Positions 10,601-20,117 of a stretch of 64,000 nt of DNA are shown here, piece by piece. Both the position numbers and the translations under genes were made by a program. Source of the DNA: Gaiellasilicea sp963811885. GTDB lineage: Bacteria > Actinomycetota > Thermoleophilia > Gaiellales > Gaiellaceae. Numbering within the stretch: position 1 is the stretch's first letter; each line of letters opens with the position of its first letter. The notes below the pieces were generated by a model. That model was not told the origin of the DNA and made no database searches. It saw only the letters and a program-made list of their open reading frames with translations. The stretch lies in contig CAWETB010000012.1 in NCBI GenBank assembly GCA_963811885.1, positions 310,001 through 374,000 of the forward strand. The letters are read 5' to 3'.

Positions 10601-13225
10601 CGGCCGTCGACACGTCCGCGATCGCGCGGAGCTGCGTCGTCAGCGTCTCGGCGAGCTGGTTGACGTTGTCGGTCAGCCCCTTCCAGACGCCCGAGACGCC
10701 CTCGACCTGAGCCTGGACGCCGAGCTTGCCCTCGGTGCCGACCTCCTGCGCGACGCGCGTGACCTCGGCGGCGAAGGTGGAGAGCTGGTCGACCATCGTG
10801 TTGATCGTCCCGGCGAGCTGGCCGACCTCGCCCTTCGCCTCGACGGTGATCTTCTGGGAGAGGTCGCCCTTCGCGACGGCCGTCGTGACGGCGGCGATGT
10901 TGCGCACCTGCGAGGTGAGGTTGCCGGCGAGCAGGTTCACGTTCTCGGTCAGGTCCTTCCAGGTGCCGGAGACGCCGGCCACCTCGGCCTGGCCGCCGAG
11001 CGTGCCCTCGGTGCCGACCTCGCGGGCGACGCGGGTGACCTCGGCGGCGAAGCTCGAGAGCTGGTCGACCATCGTGTTGATCGTGTCCTTCAGCTCCAGG
11101 ACCTCGCCCCTCACGTCGACCGTCACCTTCTTCGAGAGGTCGCCGTTCGCGACCGCGGTCGTGACGGTGGCGATGTTGCGCACCTGCTCGGTCAGCGAGG
11201 AGGCCATGAAGTTGACGTTGTCGGTCAGGTCGCGCCAGGTGCCGGAGACGCCCTCGACCCGCGCCTGGCCGCCCAGCTGGCCCTCGGTGCCGACCTCGCG
11301 CGCCACGCGCGTCACCTCGGAGGCGAAGGCGCGGAGCTGGTCGACCATCGTGTTGATCGTGTCCTTGAGCTCGAAGACCTCGCCCTTGACGTCGACGGTG
11401 ATCTTCTTCGAGAGGTCGCCGTTCGCGACCGCGGTCGTGACGGTGGCGATGTTGCGCACCTGCTCGGTCAGCGAGGAGGCCATGAAGTTGACGTTGTCGG
11501 TCAGGTCGCGCCAGGTGCCGGAGACGCCCTTCACCTGAGCCTGGCCGCCGAGCTTGCCTTCGGTGCCGACCTCGCGGGCGACGCGCGTGACCTCGTCCGC
11601 GAAGCTCGAGAGCTGGTCGACCATCGTGTTGATCGTGTCCTTGAGCTCGAGGACCTCGCCGCGCGACGTCGACGGTGATCTTCTTGGAGAGGTCGCCGTT
11701 CGCGACCGCGGTCGTGACGGCGGCGATGTTGCGGACCTGGGAGGTGAGGTTGCCGGCGAGCGTGTTGACGTTGTCGGTCAGGTCCTTCCAGACGCCGGAG
11801 ACGCCCTCGACCTGGGCCTGGCCGCCGAGGCGGCCCTCGTTGCCGACCTCGCGCGCGACGCGCGTGACCTCGGCTGCGAACGAGCGCAGCTGGTCGACCA
11901 TCGTGTTGACGGTCTCCTTCACCTCGAGGACCTCGCCCTTGACGTCGACGGTGATCTTCTTCGAGAGGTCGCCGTTCGCGACCGCGGTCGTGACGTCGGC
12001 GATGTTCCGCACCTGGTCGGTGAGGTTGTCGGCGAGCGTGTTCACGTTCTCGGTCAGGTCCTTCCAGACGCCCGAGACGCCCTCGACCTGGGCCTGGCCG
12101 CCGAGGCGGCCCTCGGTGCCGACCTCCTTCGCGACGCGCGTCACCTCGGCCGAGAACGAGCGCAGCTGGTCGACCATCGTGTTGATGGTCTCCTTCAGCT
12201 CGAGCACCTCGCCCTTGACGTCGACGGTGATCTTCTTCGAGAGGTCGCCGTTCGCGACGGCGGTGGTGACGGCGGCGATGTTGCGGACCTGGGAGGTGAG
12301 GTTGCCGGCGAGCGTGTTCACGTTCTCGGTCAGGTCCTTCCAGACGCCGGAGACGCCCTTGACCTGGGCCTGGCCGCCGAGGTTCCCGTCCGTGCCGACC
12401 TCGCGGGCGACGCGGGTGACCTCGTCGGCGAAGCTCGAGAGCTGGTCGACCATCGTGTTGACGGTGTTCTTCAGCTCGAGCACCTCGCCCTTGACGTCGA
12501 CGGTGACCTTCTTCGAGAGGTCGCCGTTCGCGACCGCGGTCGTCACCTCGGCGATGTTGCGCACCTGGCCGGTCAGGTTCGAGGCCATCTGGTTGACCGA
12601 GTCGGTCAGGTCCTTCCACGTCCCGGAGACGCCCTTGACCCGCGCCTGGCCGCCGAGCTTGCCCTCGGTGCCGACCTCGCGGGCGACGCGGGTGACCTCG
12701 TCGGCGAAGCTCGAGAGCTGGTCGACCATCGCGTTCACGGTCGTGCCGATCCGGCGGAACTCGCCGCGTACCGGCTGGCCGTCGATCTCGAGCTGGATCC
12801 GCTGTCGCAGGTCGCCGTCGGCGACCGCGTCGATCACGCGCGCGACCTCGATCGTCGGCCGCGCCAGGTTGTCGATCAGCTCGTTGACCGCGCCGACCTT
12901 GTCCGCCCACGAGCCCGGCGCCCCCGCGACGCCTGCCCGCTCGGTGATCCGACCCTCGCGACCCACGACCTTGCTCACCCGCACGAGCTCGTTGCGTCAC
13001 CTGCTGGTTCCGCTCGACGAGCGTGTTGAACGCCGCCGCCACCTCGGCGAGCGCGCCGTCCGCACGCAGGCGGACGGAGAAGTCGCCGTCGCGGGCGGCT
13101 TCGAGCGCAGAGGTCAGCTTCGCGAGCTGCGCCTCGGTCAGGGTGGCGGCGCCGTTTTCGGCGCCGGAGCGGGCAGTCGCGGTGCGGGGCTTCGCGCGCG
13201 CACCACGGGTCGGCACTGAGGGCAC
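7585..13225 (-). CDS. Giant HAMP-array hybrid histidine kinase with three receivers (four frameshifts)
   Basis: Cytosolic hybrid kinase of about 1,878 residues. The N-terminal half is a chain of roughly 19 alternating HAMP-like modules (ten GDL-type such as VANGDLSKKITVDVKGEV, nine GTEG-type such as EVGTEGKLGGQA). A GAF domain follows (about nt 10440-10010), then a long Gln/Glu coiled coil (about 9990-9680), HisKA (NMSHELRTPLNSLLIL, near 9637), HATPase (NLLSNAFKFTD, GGTGLGLSISREI) and three receivers with intact aspartates (VLDMSLPVLDG, VLDLKLPKMTG, LMDVMMPEMDG). GTG at 13225 is chosen because AAGGAG lies 8 bases upstream. Frame changes near 12990, 11660, 9410 and 8810 each fit one extra base. 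No transmembrane segment is seen. HAMP-array kinases of fungal Nik1 type are known relatives in layout. Confidence 0.9.
10560..12835 (-). repeat. Tandem 276-bp repeats encoding HAMP pairs
   Basis: The hexamer series around tcgccgttcg recurs at 12521, 12245, 11969, 11693, 11416, 11140, 10864 and 10588. The spacing is exactly 276 bases except one step of 277, which marks the inserted base near 11660. A diverged first unit sits near 12812. Each unit encodes 92 residues, one GDL-type and one GTEG-type HAMP module. Nucleotide identity between units is high, so unit number may vary by recombination or be mis-assembled. Confidence 0.95.
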
Positions 13226-13323
13226 GGGGTGACTCCTTTTTCGGCAGCGGGGGCTCAACGGGGAAGCTCCTCTAGCTCCCCGCACGGTCTATGCCCGATC
13301 GCGCGCGATATTGAACGACCTTT

Positions 13324-13339
13324 CGGCAGAAACCTGCCG
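13324..13339 (-). other. Stem-loop after the PLP-enzyme gene
   Basis: A perfect 6-bp stem (CGGCAG/CTGCCG) with an AAAC loop starts five bases past the stop of the Cys/Met-metabolism gene and about 100 bases before the giant kinase start. There is no T-run, so it may be an actinobacterial-style terminator or an operator. Confidence 0.45.
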
Positions 13340-13344
13340 AGTTG

Positions 13345-14311
13345 CTAGGCCCGGGCGAGCGCCTGCTCGAGGTCCGCCCAGAGCGCCTCGACCGGCTCGA
13401 GGCCGATCGACAGGCGCAGCAGGCCCTCGGGAACGCGCGCGCCCTCCCAGCGGTGCCGCGACTCCATCGTCGAGGTGACGCCGCCGAGGCTCGTGGCGTT
13501 GACGATCAGCTGCGTCGCCGTCTCGACGCGCCGCGCGGCGCGCGCCGTCGGCGACGTCGAACGAGAGGAGCGCGCCGAAGCCGGGGTAGCGCACGTTCGC
13601 GGTCTTCGGATGCCCCTCCAGGCGAGCGACGACGGCCGCGGCGGTCTCGCTCTGCGCCCGGACGCGCACCTCCAGCGTCTGCAGGCCACGGACGAGCAGC
13701 CAGGCGGGGTCGGGGGCGGCCACGATCCCCGAGCGGCTGCGGAACTCGTGCAGCCGCGCTGCATGCTCGGCGCTCTTCGCGACGACCGCGCCGAGCTGGA
13801 CGTCGTGGTGGCCGCCGAGGTACTTCGTCGCCGAGTGGAGGACGAGGTCGCAGCCGAGCTCGAGCGGCCGCAGGTGGACGGGCGTCGCCGCCGTGGCGTC
13901 GCAGAGAACCAGGCCGGGGTGCGCGGCGGCCGCCTCGAAGTCCGGCATCGTCAGCAGCGGGTTCGACGGAGCCTCGAGCCAGACGAGGTCGGCGCCGGCG
14001 GGCGGCGGCCCGGTCTGGTCGAAGAGAACGTGCTGCAGCCCCCAGCGCTCGAGCTCGGTCAGCAGCACGCCGGTCCCGTAGTAGGCGTCCTGCGCGAGCG
14101 CGACCGTGGAGCCGGGCTCGAGCAGCGCGAGCACGACCGCCGTCGTCGCGCCCATCCCCGACGAGAAGAGGAGCGCCTCGCCGCCGTCGAGCCCGCCGAG
14201 CATCCGCTCGGCCTCGACGCCGACGGGATGCGCGTTCCGCGCGTAGTGGAACGGCCCGGGCTCCCCGTCGACGTACGGCCAGATCGTCGAGCGGTCGAGC
14301 GGCGGCTCCAT
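13345..14311 (-). CDS. Cys/Met metabolism PLP-dependent enzyme, cystathionine gamma-synthase-like (frameshift)
   Basis: PLP enzyme of the cystathionine gamma-synthase/lyase family, about 321 residues, somewhat shorter than the usual 370-400. The PLP-binding lysine sits in HSATKYLGGHHD, after the cofactor-binding LLFSSGMGATTAVVLALL region. The C-terminal part (TSLGGVTSTMESRHRW) continues in the next frame; a single extra base near 13545 accounts for this. The ATG at 14311 is preceded by TAGATT six bases upstream. Synthase, lyase or another gamma-elimination activity cannot be told from sequence alone. It is divergent from the carboxylase gene at 14352. Confidence 0.85.
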
Positions 14312-14317
14312 GCCGCG

Positions 14318-14323
14318 AATCTA
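14318..14323 (-). promoter_or_regulatory. Putative leaderless -10 (TAGATT)
   Basis: TAGATT ends six bases before the ATG at 14311, with no Shine-Dalgarno between. Confidence 0.55.
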
Positions 14324-14339
14324 CCGCGCACCCGCGCGT

Positions 14340-14345
14340 TAGGCT
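14340..14345 (+). promoter_or_regulatory. Putative leaderless -10 (TAGGCT)
   Basis: TAGGCT ends six bases before the ATG at 14352. It forms a back-to-back pair with the promoter of the PLP-enzyme gene. Confidence 0.55.
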
Positions 14346-14351
14346 CCCGCG

Positions 14352-15918
14352 ATGGCCGAGACGCACGACACCACCGCCGCCAAGCTGGCCTGGCTGCAGG
14401 AGCTCTCCGACCAGGCGGCGCACGCGGGGAACGAGCAGGCGGTGGCCCGCCAGCGGGAGCGCGGGAAGCTGCTCGCCCGCGAGCGGGTCGAGAAGCTGCT
14501 CGACCCCGGCTCCTTCGTCGAGCTCGACCGGTACGTCCGCCACCGCAATCCCGACTTCGACTCGATGGCGAACCGGCCGTACGGCGACGCGGTCGTGACC
14601 GGCTACGGCGAGATCTTCGGCCGCAAGGTCTTCGTCTTCTCGCAGGACTTCACCGTCTTCGGCGGCTCCCTCTCCGAGGTCTTCGCCGAGAAGATCTGCA
14701 AGGTCATGGACATGGCCCTGAAGTACGGGTGCCCGGTGATCGGGATCAACGACTCGGGCGGCGCGCGGATCCAGGAAGGCGTCGTCTCGCTCGCCGGCTA
14801 CGCGGAGATCTTCTGGCGCAACGTCCAGGCGTCGGGCGTGATCCCGCAGCTCTCGCTCGTGCTCGGCCCGACCGCCGGCGGCGCCGTCTACTCGCCCGCG
14901 ATCACCGACTTCGTGCTGATGGCCGAGTCGAGCTCGTACATGTTCATCACCGGCCCCGACGTCGTGAAGACGGTCACGGGCGAGGAGGTGTCGTTCGAGG
15001 AGCTCGGCGGTGCGGAGACCCATGCCGCCAAGTCCGGCGTCGCCCACTTCACCGCGCCGGACGAGGAGGCAGTGCTCGAGGACACGCGCTACCTGCTCTC
15101 GTTCCTGCCCCAGAACAATCTCGAGCGGCCGCTGCACACGCCGCCGACCGACCCGGTCGACCGTGAGGCGCCCGAGCTGGACACGTTCATCCCGGACGAG
15201 GCGACCAAGCCGTACGACATGAAGCAGGTGATCGCGAAGGTCGTCGACGACGGCGAGTTCATGGAGGTGCAGCCGCGCTTCGCCGCCAACATCGTCTGCG
15301 GCTTCGCGCGGCTCGGCGGCCATCCCGTCGGCGTCGTCGGCAACCAGCCGGCCGCGCTCGCCGGCGTGCTCGACATCGACGCGTCCGTCAAGGCGGCGCG
15401 CTTCGTCCGCACCTGCGACGCCTTCAACGTCCCGCTCGTCACCTTCGTCGACGTCCCCGGCTTCCTGCCCGGGAACCGAGCAGGAGTGGGGCGGGATCAT
15501 CCGCCACGGCGCGAAGCTCCTCTACGCCTTCGCCGAGGCGACCGTGCCCAAGCTGACCGTGATCACGCGGAAGGCGTACGGCGGGGCGTACGACGTCATG
15601 AGCTCGAAGCACATCCGCGCCGACTTCAACGTCGCCTGGCCGACCGCGGAGGTCGCGGTGATGGGGCCGGAGGGCGCCGTCAACATCGTCTTCCGCAAGG
15701 AGCTCGAGGAGGCGGACGACCCCGAGGCGCGCCGCGCCGAGCTGATCGCCGACTACAAGGAGCGCTTCGCCAACCCCTACCACGCCGCCGAGCGCGGCTA
15801 CGTGGACGAGGTGATCGAGCCGAGGCTGACGCGCCCGATCCTGATCTCGGCGCTCGAGATCGCGAAGACGAAGCGCGAGCCGCGCCCCAAGCGCAAGCAC
15901 GGCAACATCCCGCTCTAG
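14352..15918 (+). CDS. pccB: Acyl-CoA (propionyl-CoA) carboxylase beta chain (frameshift)
   Basis: Carboxyltransferase subunit that moves CO2 from carboxybiotin to acetyl- or propionyl-CoA; about 521 residues after correction. Crotonase-fold motifs are clear: GCPVIGINDSGGARIQEGV in the N-terminal half and FVDVPGFLPG with KAYGGAYDVMSSKH in the C-terminal half, and the C-terminus ends in basic residues. The frame breaks at 15474-15475, where GGGAACC should read GGGACC to give the conserved PGTEQEWGG. Its partner biotin carboxylase/carrier subunit is probably the gene at 24259. The stop shares CTAG with the convergent gene. Confidence 0.92.
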
Positions 15919-17047
15919 TCCGGAATCGGCTCGCCGTCGGCGCCGGGCACGAGGTGGTACCACAGCCAGGAGTCGTCGAAGTCGGTCTTGATGCTGCGGA
16001 CGAGATGGTCGCGGAGCGGGATGCCGAGGCGCTTTGCCGCCTCGATCCCGAGCGCGCGCTCGTCCCGGTCGTCGCTCGCCAGCGCGGCAGTCGTCAGGGT
16101 GTGCCACTCGGGCCGCGCGACGATCGCCCGGCTCAGTTTCCGTGCCCGCTTGACCCGTGGGTGCGCCGCACTCGAGGAAGACGCCGAGCTCGTATGCCGC
16201 GATCAGTGCGTCGAGCGTCGAGGCCCGGTCGGTGAGGAGCTCGAGGAACTGCTCAGCGGCGATCGCTGCGTCCGAATGGTCCAACAGCGCCTCCGGCTCG
16301 TAGAACGACCACGTCAGGCCGTCGAGGATCGACCGGGCGGCGCGGCGGAGGTCGTCGTCGACATCGCCGGAGTCCAACGCCTCGCAGAGCCATCCGACCC
16401 CGAGGTCGAGCGCATGGGCGATCGCCACGCTGCGGCGAAGCAGGAAGCTGTAGACGCGTTCGTCCCTGAAGTGGAGGAGAAGCCGCGACAGCTCGGTCGC
16501 GCCGCCACTGCTCACATCGGGAAGGAGCGCGAGACACTCACCCACCCAATCGTCCGCACCGTAGCCCAACGCCGCGGCGGCGAACAACGTGAACTCCTCG
16601 TGCCGTGCGAGCACGCGAAACACCTCGGCGTCCTCTGTGCGCTCGAACGTTCCGACGAGCACGACAGCGAACTTCAGCTCTTCGCGGCTCCGGGTCTCGA
16701 ACAGGATCGTGCGAAGCTCGGTGTAGAGCGCATCCGGGTCGCTCGGCGGATCGTCGCGCAGTCGAGCCCCCAAGGCCCGCACGACCGTGATCTGCGCTCC
16801 CGCCTGAAAGAGCTCGGTCACTGCGTTCCTCGCGCGACGGTCTTGTCGGTCGGCGAGCTCGCGGAGTGCCCGGTGGAGCTCGTCCACCCGTTCGTCGATG
16901 TTGTCAGGCGCCGGCCGGCATGGCTCGCCGGTCGTCGTCGCGTCCTCGTCGTCGGGAAGCGCCTCGCCGCACGGCTGTAGCCCCGGCCTTCCCCGGCTCG
17001 ATGTGAGCGAGGATGTGCTCGTAGATCGATCGCGAGCTTCGCCGCAT
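15915..17047 (-). CDS. HEAT-repeat-like hypothetical protein (two frameshifts)
   Basis: No firm family. The protein is about 376 residues, leucine- and alanine-rich and helical in appearance, with units such as RSILDGLTWSFYEPEALLD and AALALASDDRDERALGIEAAK-like segments suggestive of HEAT/ARM repeats. The C-terminus reads SWLWYHLVPGADGEPIPD. Two frame changes, near 16981 (CCCC for CCC) and near 16150, each fit one extra base. With them removed the N-terminus becomes MRRSSRSIYEHILAHIEPGK from the ATG at 17047; GTG at 16887 is the alternative if that extension is not real. It is convergent with pccB at a shared CTAG. A protein-protein interaction role is only a guess. Confidence 0.6.
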
Positions 17048-17083
17048 CACTCCGAACGGATGCTGTCGCGCGCGTCCGTGGAG

Positions 17084-17182
17084 CTAGACGAGCGCGAGCC
17101 GGCCGGCGTCGCAGATGCGCCGACAGCCGTCGCAGAGGGTATCCGGGAGACACACCGCGTCTCCGATGTTGACGAGCCGCAC
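17084..17182 (-). CDS. Possible small Cys-pair protein (32 aa)
   Basis: Short frame from GTG at 17182 upstream of the HEAT-like gene. It reads VRLVNIGDAV... and contains CLPDTLCDGCRRICDAG, a cluster of four cysteines that could bind a metal. No ribosome-binding site is obvious. It could also be a displaced piece of the neighbouring gene, or chance. Confidence 0.3.
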   Translation of the reverse strand: MRLVNIGDAVCLPDTLCDGCRRICDAGRLALV

Positions 17183-17192
17183 GGCCGCATCA

Positions 17193-17198
17193 TACAGT
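17193..17198 (+). promoter_or_regulatory. Putative leaderless -10 (TACAGT)
   Basis: TACAGT ends nine bases before the ATG of the molybdate-operon regulator at 17208. Confidence 0.5.
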
Positions 17199-17200
17199 GT

Positions 17201-17215
17201 CTAGGCAATGCCTAG
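17201..17215. promoter_or_regulatory. Palindrome spanning the regulator start codon (operator candidate)
   Basis: CTAGGCA-A-TGCCTAG is a perfect 7-bp inverted repeat around one base, and the start codon ATG (17208-17210) lies at its centre. With the -10 at 17193 it would cover the transcription start, a good place for autorepression by the HTH protein encoded here. Confidence 0.55.
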
Positions 17216-17586
17216 GCAGACATTCTCGGCCGCCGAGGCCGCTCGTGCGCTCGGGATCAGCGTCGACACGCTTCGCCGCTGGGATCGCGACGGGAAGATC
17301 GCCGTCGAGCGCGATGCACGCCAACCGGCGGGTCGTCCCCGTCGCCGAGGTCGAGCGCCTGCGCGCGCCGCACGGCGACGAGACCCTCTCTGCGCGCAAC
17401 CGCTTCCGCGGCGTCGTCCGGTCGGTCGAGCTGGACGGCCTGCTCGCGAAGGTCGAGATCGACGTCACCGAGCCGTCGCGCGTCGTCGCGATCGTGACGC
17501 GCGAATCGGTCGACGAGCTCGGGCTGAAAGCGGGGATGAGCGCGGCCGGCGTCGTCAAGTCGACCTCGGTGATGGTGGAGCGATGA
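17208..17586 (+). CDS. HTH and Mop/TOBE-domain molybdate-responsive regulator (frameshift)
   Basis: Small DNA-binding protein, about 125 residues: an N-terminal MerR/excisionase-like helix-turn-helix (AEAARALGISVDTLRRWDR) joined to a C-terminal Mop/TOBE domain (NRFRGVVRSVELDGLLAKVE, AAGVVKSTSVMVER) of the kind that binds molybdate. The frame shifts at 17321-17322, where one C is surplus. Its stop overlaps the modA start (ATGA). The position at the head of modABC and the palindrome over its own start suggest it senses molybdate and controls the operon; that role is inferred. Confidence 0.8.
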
Positions 17587-18294
17587 GGAGCGAGTTCGCG
17601 CTCGGCGCCGTGCTCGCCGTCGGCGGTCGCCCTGGTGACGGGCTTCACGACGACGCGCGCCGACGGACCGGCAACCGTCTACGCGGCCGCGTCGCTCACC
17701 GAGGTGTTCCCCAAGGTCTCGCCGTCGTCGCGGTTCCAGTTCGCCGGCTCGAACCAGCTCGCGCTTCAGATCTCCCGCGGCGCGCCCGCCGACGTCTTCG
17801 CCTCGGCGAGTCCCGTCTACACGCAGGGCCTCTTCCGCGACGGGCTCGTCGAGAAGCCGCGCACGTTCGCGACGAACTCGCTCGTGCTCGCCGTCCCGCG
17901 CTCCAACCCGGCGAAGATCCGCTCCGTCTTCGACCTGGCCAAGCGGCCGAAGCTGAAGCTCGTCGTCGCCGGCCAGAAGGTGCCGATCGGTCTCTACACG
18001 CGCGAGGTGCTGAAGCGGCTCGCGCTGCTGAAGGTGCTGCGCAAGGCGGTCAGCCAGGAGCCGGACGTGAAGGGGATCGTCGGCAAGCTGGCGCTCGGCG
18101 AGGCGGATGCCGGGTTCGTCTACGCGACCGACGTCCGCGCCGCCTCGTCGCGTCTGATCGCGATCCCGCTGCCGCAGCGGTCGCAGCCGACCGTCCGCTA
18201 CGAGGTCGCGGTCGTCAAGGGCTCGAAGAACCGGGAGGCCGGGCTCGAGTTCGTCGCCGACCTGCTCGAGCAGCTGACGGCCGGCGCGAGCTGA
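17583..18294 (+). CDS. modA: Molybdate ABC transporter substrate-binding protein (frameshift)
   Basis: Extracytoplasmic molybdate/tungstate-binding protein, about 236 residues. The N-terminal signal sequence (MRSEFALGAVLAV...) runs into the mature protein through one surplus G near 17624. The mature part has the ModA hallmarks: VYAAASLTEVFPKV, FAGSNQLALQISRGAPADVF, FATNSLVLAVP and EADAGFVYATDV. It follows the regulator with an ATGA overlap and precedes modB by 22 bases. Confidence 0.9.
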
Positions 18295-18316
18295 AGAAAG
18301 CCGGCTTCGGGCTTCC

Positions 18317-19142
18317 GTGAGGAGCCCGTTCGGCGTCGCGCTCGCGCTCGCGACCGCACTCACGATCTCGTTCCTCCTCCTCCCGATCCTCGCGATCTTC
18401 CTCGACATCCCGCCCGGACGGCTCCTCGACGGGATGAACGACCCGGCCGCGGTCGACGCCTTGATCGTGACGCTGAAGACGACGCTGATCGCGAACGTCG
18501 TCATCCTGCTGGTCGGGACGCCGGCGGCGTACCTGATCGCGTCGCGCTCGTTTCGCACCAGGTCGCTGCTCGTGACGGCGATCGAGCTCCCGCTCGTGCT
18601 GCCGCCGGCGGTTGCCGGGATCGGCCTGCTCGCCGCATTCGGCCGCAACGGCCTGCTCGGCGGGACGCTCGACGTGCTCGGGCTCTCGATCCCGTTCACC
18701 CAGCTCGCCGTCGTCCTCGCGATCATGTTCGTCGCCAGCCCCTTCTACCTCCGCGCCGCGGTCTCGGCGTTCGAGTCGGTCGATCCCGCCCTCACCGGCG
18801 CCGCCCGCACGCTCGGCGCCGGCCCCGCTCGAACGTTCTTCCGCGTCGCCCTGCCGCTGGCATCCGGTGGGCTCGGCGCCGGGCTGGGCGCTCTCGTTCG
18901 CCCGCGGGATCGGCGAGTTCGGCGCGACGATCATGTTCGCCGGCTCGCTCCAGGGAGTCACGCAGACGCTCTCGCTGGCGGTCTACGAGCAGTTCGACGT
19001 CGACTTCGACGTCGCGCTCGCGATCGGCGCCGAACTCGTCGCCGTCAGCGCCTTCCTCCTCCTCGCCGTCAAGCTCGTGCCCACGTGGACACGCTCGAAC
19101 TCACAGTCGACCACCCTCTTCGCTCCTTTCGGCTCTCGGTAG
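18317..19142 (+). CDS. modB: Molybdate ABC transporter permease (frameshift)
   Basis: Membrane permease of the molybdate importer, about 274 residues from GTG 18317. Membrane helices are clear, beginning ALALATALTISFLLLPILAI. The conserved family segment RGIGEFGATIMFAG lies after a frame change in the G-run at 18881-18883, where one G is extra. The last part overlaps the ATPase start by 58 bases. ModB/CysW-type permeases share the ARTLGAGPARTFFRVALPLA coupling loop seen here. Confidence 0.9.
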
Positions 19143-20117
19143 CCGAGGCGCTCGGGCGCGAGACGCTCGCGCTCGTCGGGCCGTCGGGAGCGGGCAAGTC
19201 GAGCGTGCTGCGGGCGATCGCGGGGCTGCTGCGCCCGGAGCGGGGGCGGATCGCGCTCGGCGCCGACACCTGGCTCGACACGGACGCGGGCATCGATCTG
19301 GCGCCCGAGCGCCGCTCCGTCGGCTTCGTCTTCCAGGAGTACGCGCTCTTCCCGCATCTCGACGTCCGCCGCAACGTCGCCTTCGGCGGCCGGGAGCGCG
19401 TGGACGAGCTGCTCGAGCGGTTCCGGATCTCACACCTCGCGCAGGCGCGGCCGGCCGATCTCTCTGGGGGTGAGAGGCAGCGGGTCGCGCTTGCGCGGGC
19501 ACTCGCCCGCGACCCGGCCGTGCTCCTGCTCGACGAGCCGCTCTCGGCGCTCGACGCACACACGCGCAACGTCGTCCGCGGCGAGCTGGCCGAGCTCCTG
19601 GCCGAGCTGCAGCTGCCGACGCTGCTCGTCACGCACGACTTCGACGACGCGGCGGCGCTCGCCGACCGGGTCGGGGTCATCGTCGACGGGACGGATTCTC
19701 CAGCTCGGACCGGCGGCAGAGCTGCTGGCCGCGCCGGCGGACGCGTTCGTGGCGAGCTTCACCGGCGCCAACCTGATCCCCGGCAACGCGCGGCCCGGGC
19801 CGGACGGGCTGACCGAGGTCGTGCTCGACGCCGGCGGCTCGATGTACTCGGCCGACGGGGGAGAGGGCCGCGTCGGGCTCGCCGTCTACCCGTGGGAGGT
19901 CTCGCTCGCGCGCGCCGAGTCCCTCGACTCGGCGGTCAACCACGTCCACGGCGAAGTGCGCTCGGTCGTCGTGCTCGGCAACCGCGTCCGCGTCCGCGTC
20001 GGGCCGCTGACGGCCGAGATCACCACGGGCTCGGCGGAGCGTCTGGAGCTGCGCGAGGGGGAGCCCGTCGTCGCCTCGTTCAAGGCGACTGCTTCCCGGC
20101 TGGTGCCGCTGGGCTAG
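19085..20117 (+). CDS. modC: Molybdate ABC transporter ATP-binding protein (frameshift)
   Basis: ATPase of the molybdate importer, about 343 residues from GTG 19085. It has Walker A (VGPSGAGKSSVLRAIAG), Q-loop (FVFQEYALFPH), signature (LSGGERQRVALARALA), Walker B (VLLLDEPLSALD) and the switch histidine (LVTHDFDDA). After residue 200 the frame moves by one base at 19691, where an extra A follows GGG. The remaining 140 residues hold a C-terminal TOBE-like region. It ends in a CTAG shared with the convergent GGDEF/HD-GYP gene. A related oxyanion such as tungstate is possible. Confidence 0.9.

Noticed and set aside
9129..11678. Long open frames on the plus strand opposite the giant kinase, including one of 849 codons
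   Set aside because: They are periodic mirror images of the HAMP repeats with Arg/Leu/Asp-biased low-complexity translations. The minus strand carries recognisable domains, so these are high-GC shadow frames.
10560..12835. Evenly spaced repeats that could suggest a CRISPR or minisatellite array
   Set aside because: The 276-base unit is fully coding, encodes HAMP pairs and has no short direct repeat with unique spacers.
17157..17586. Separate plus-strand frame 17197-17586 as a gene starting GTG 17197
   Set aside because: Its first third is out of phase with the HTH domain. The HTH from ATG 17208 joins the Mop domain after one extra C at 17321-17322.
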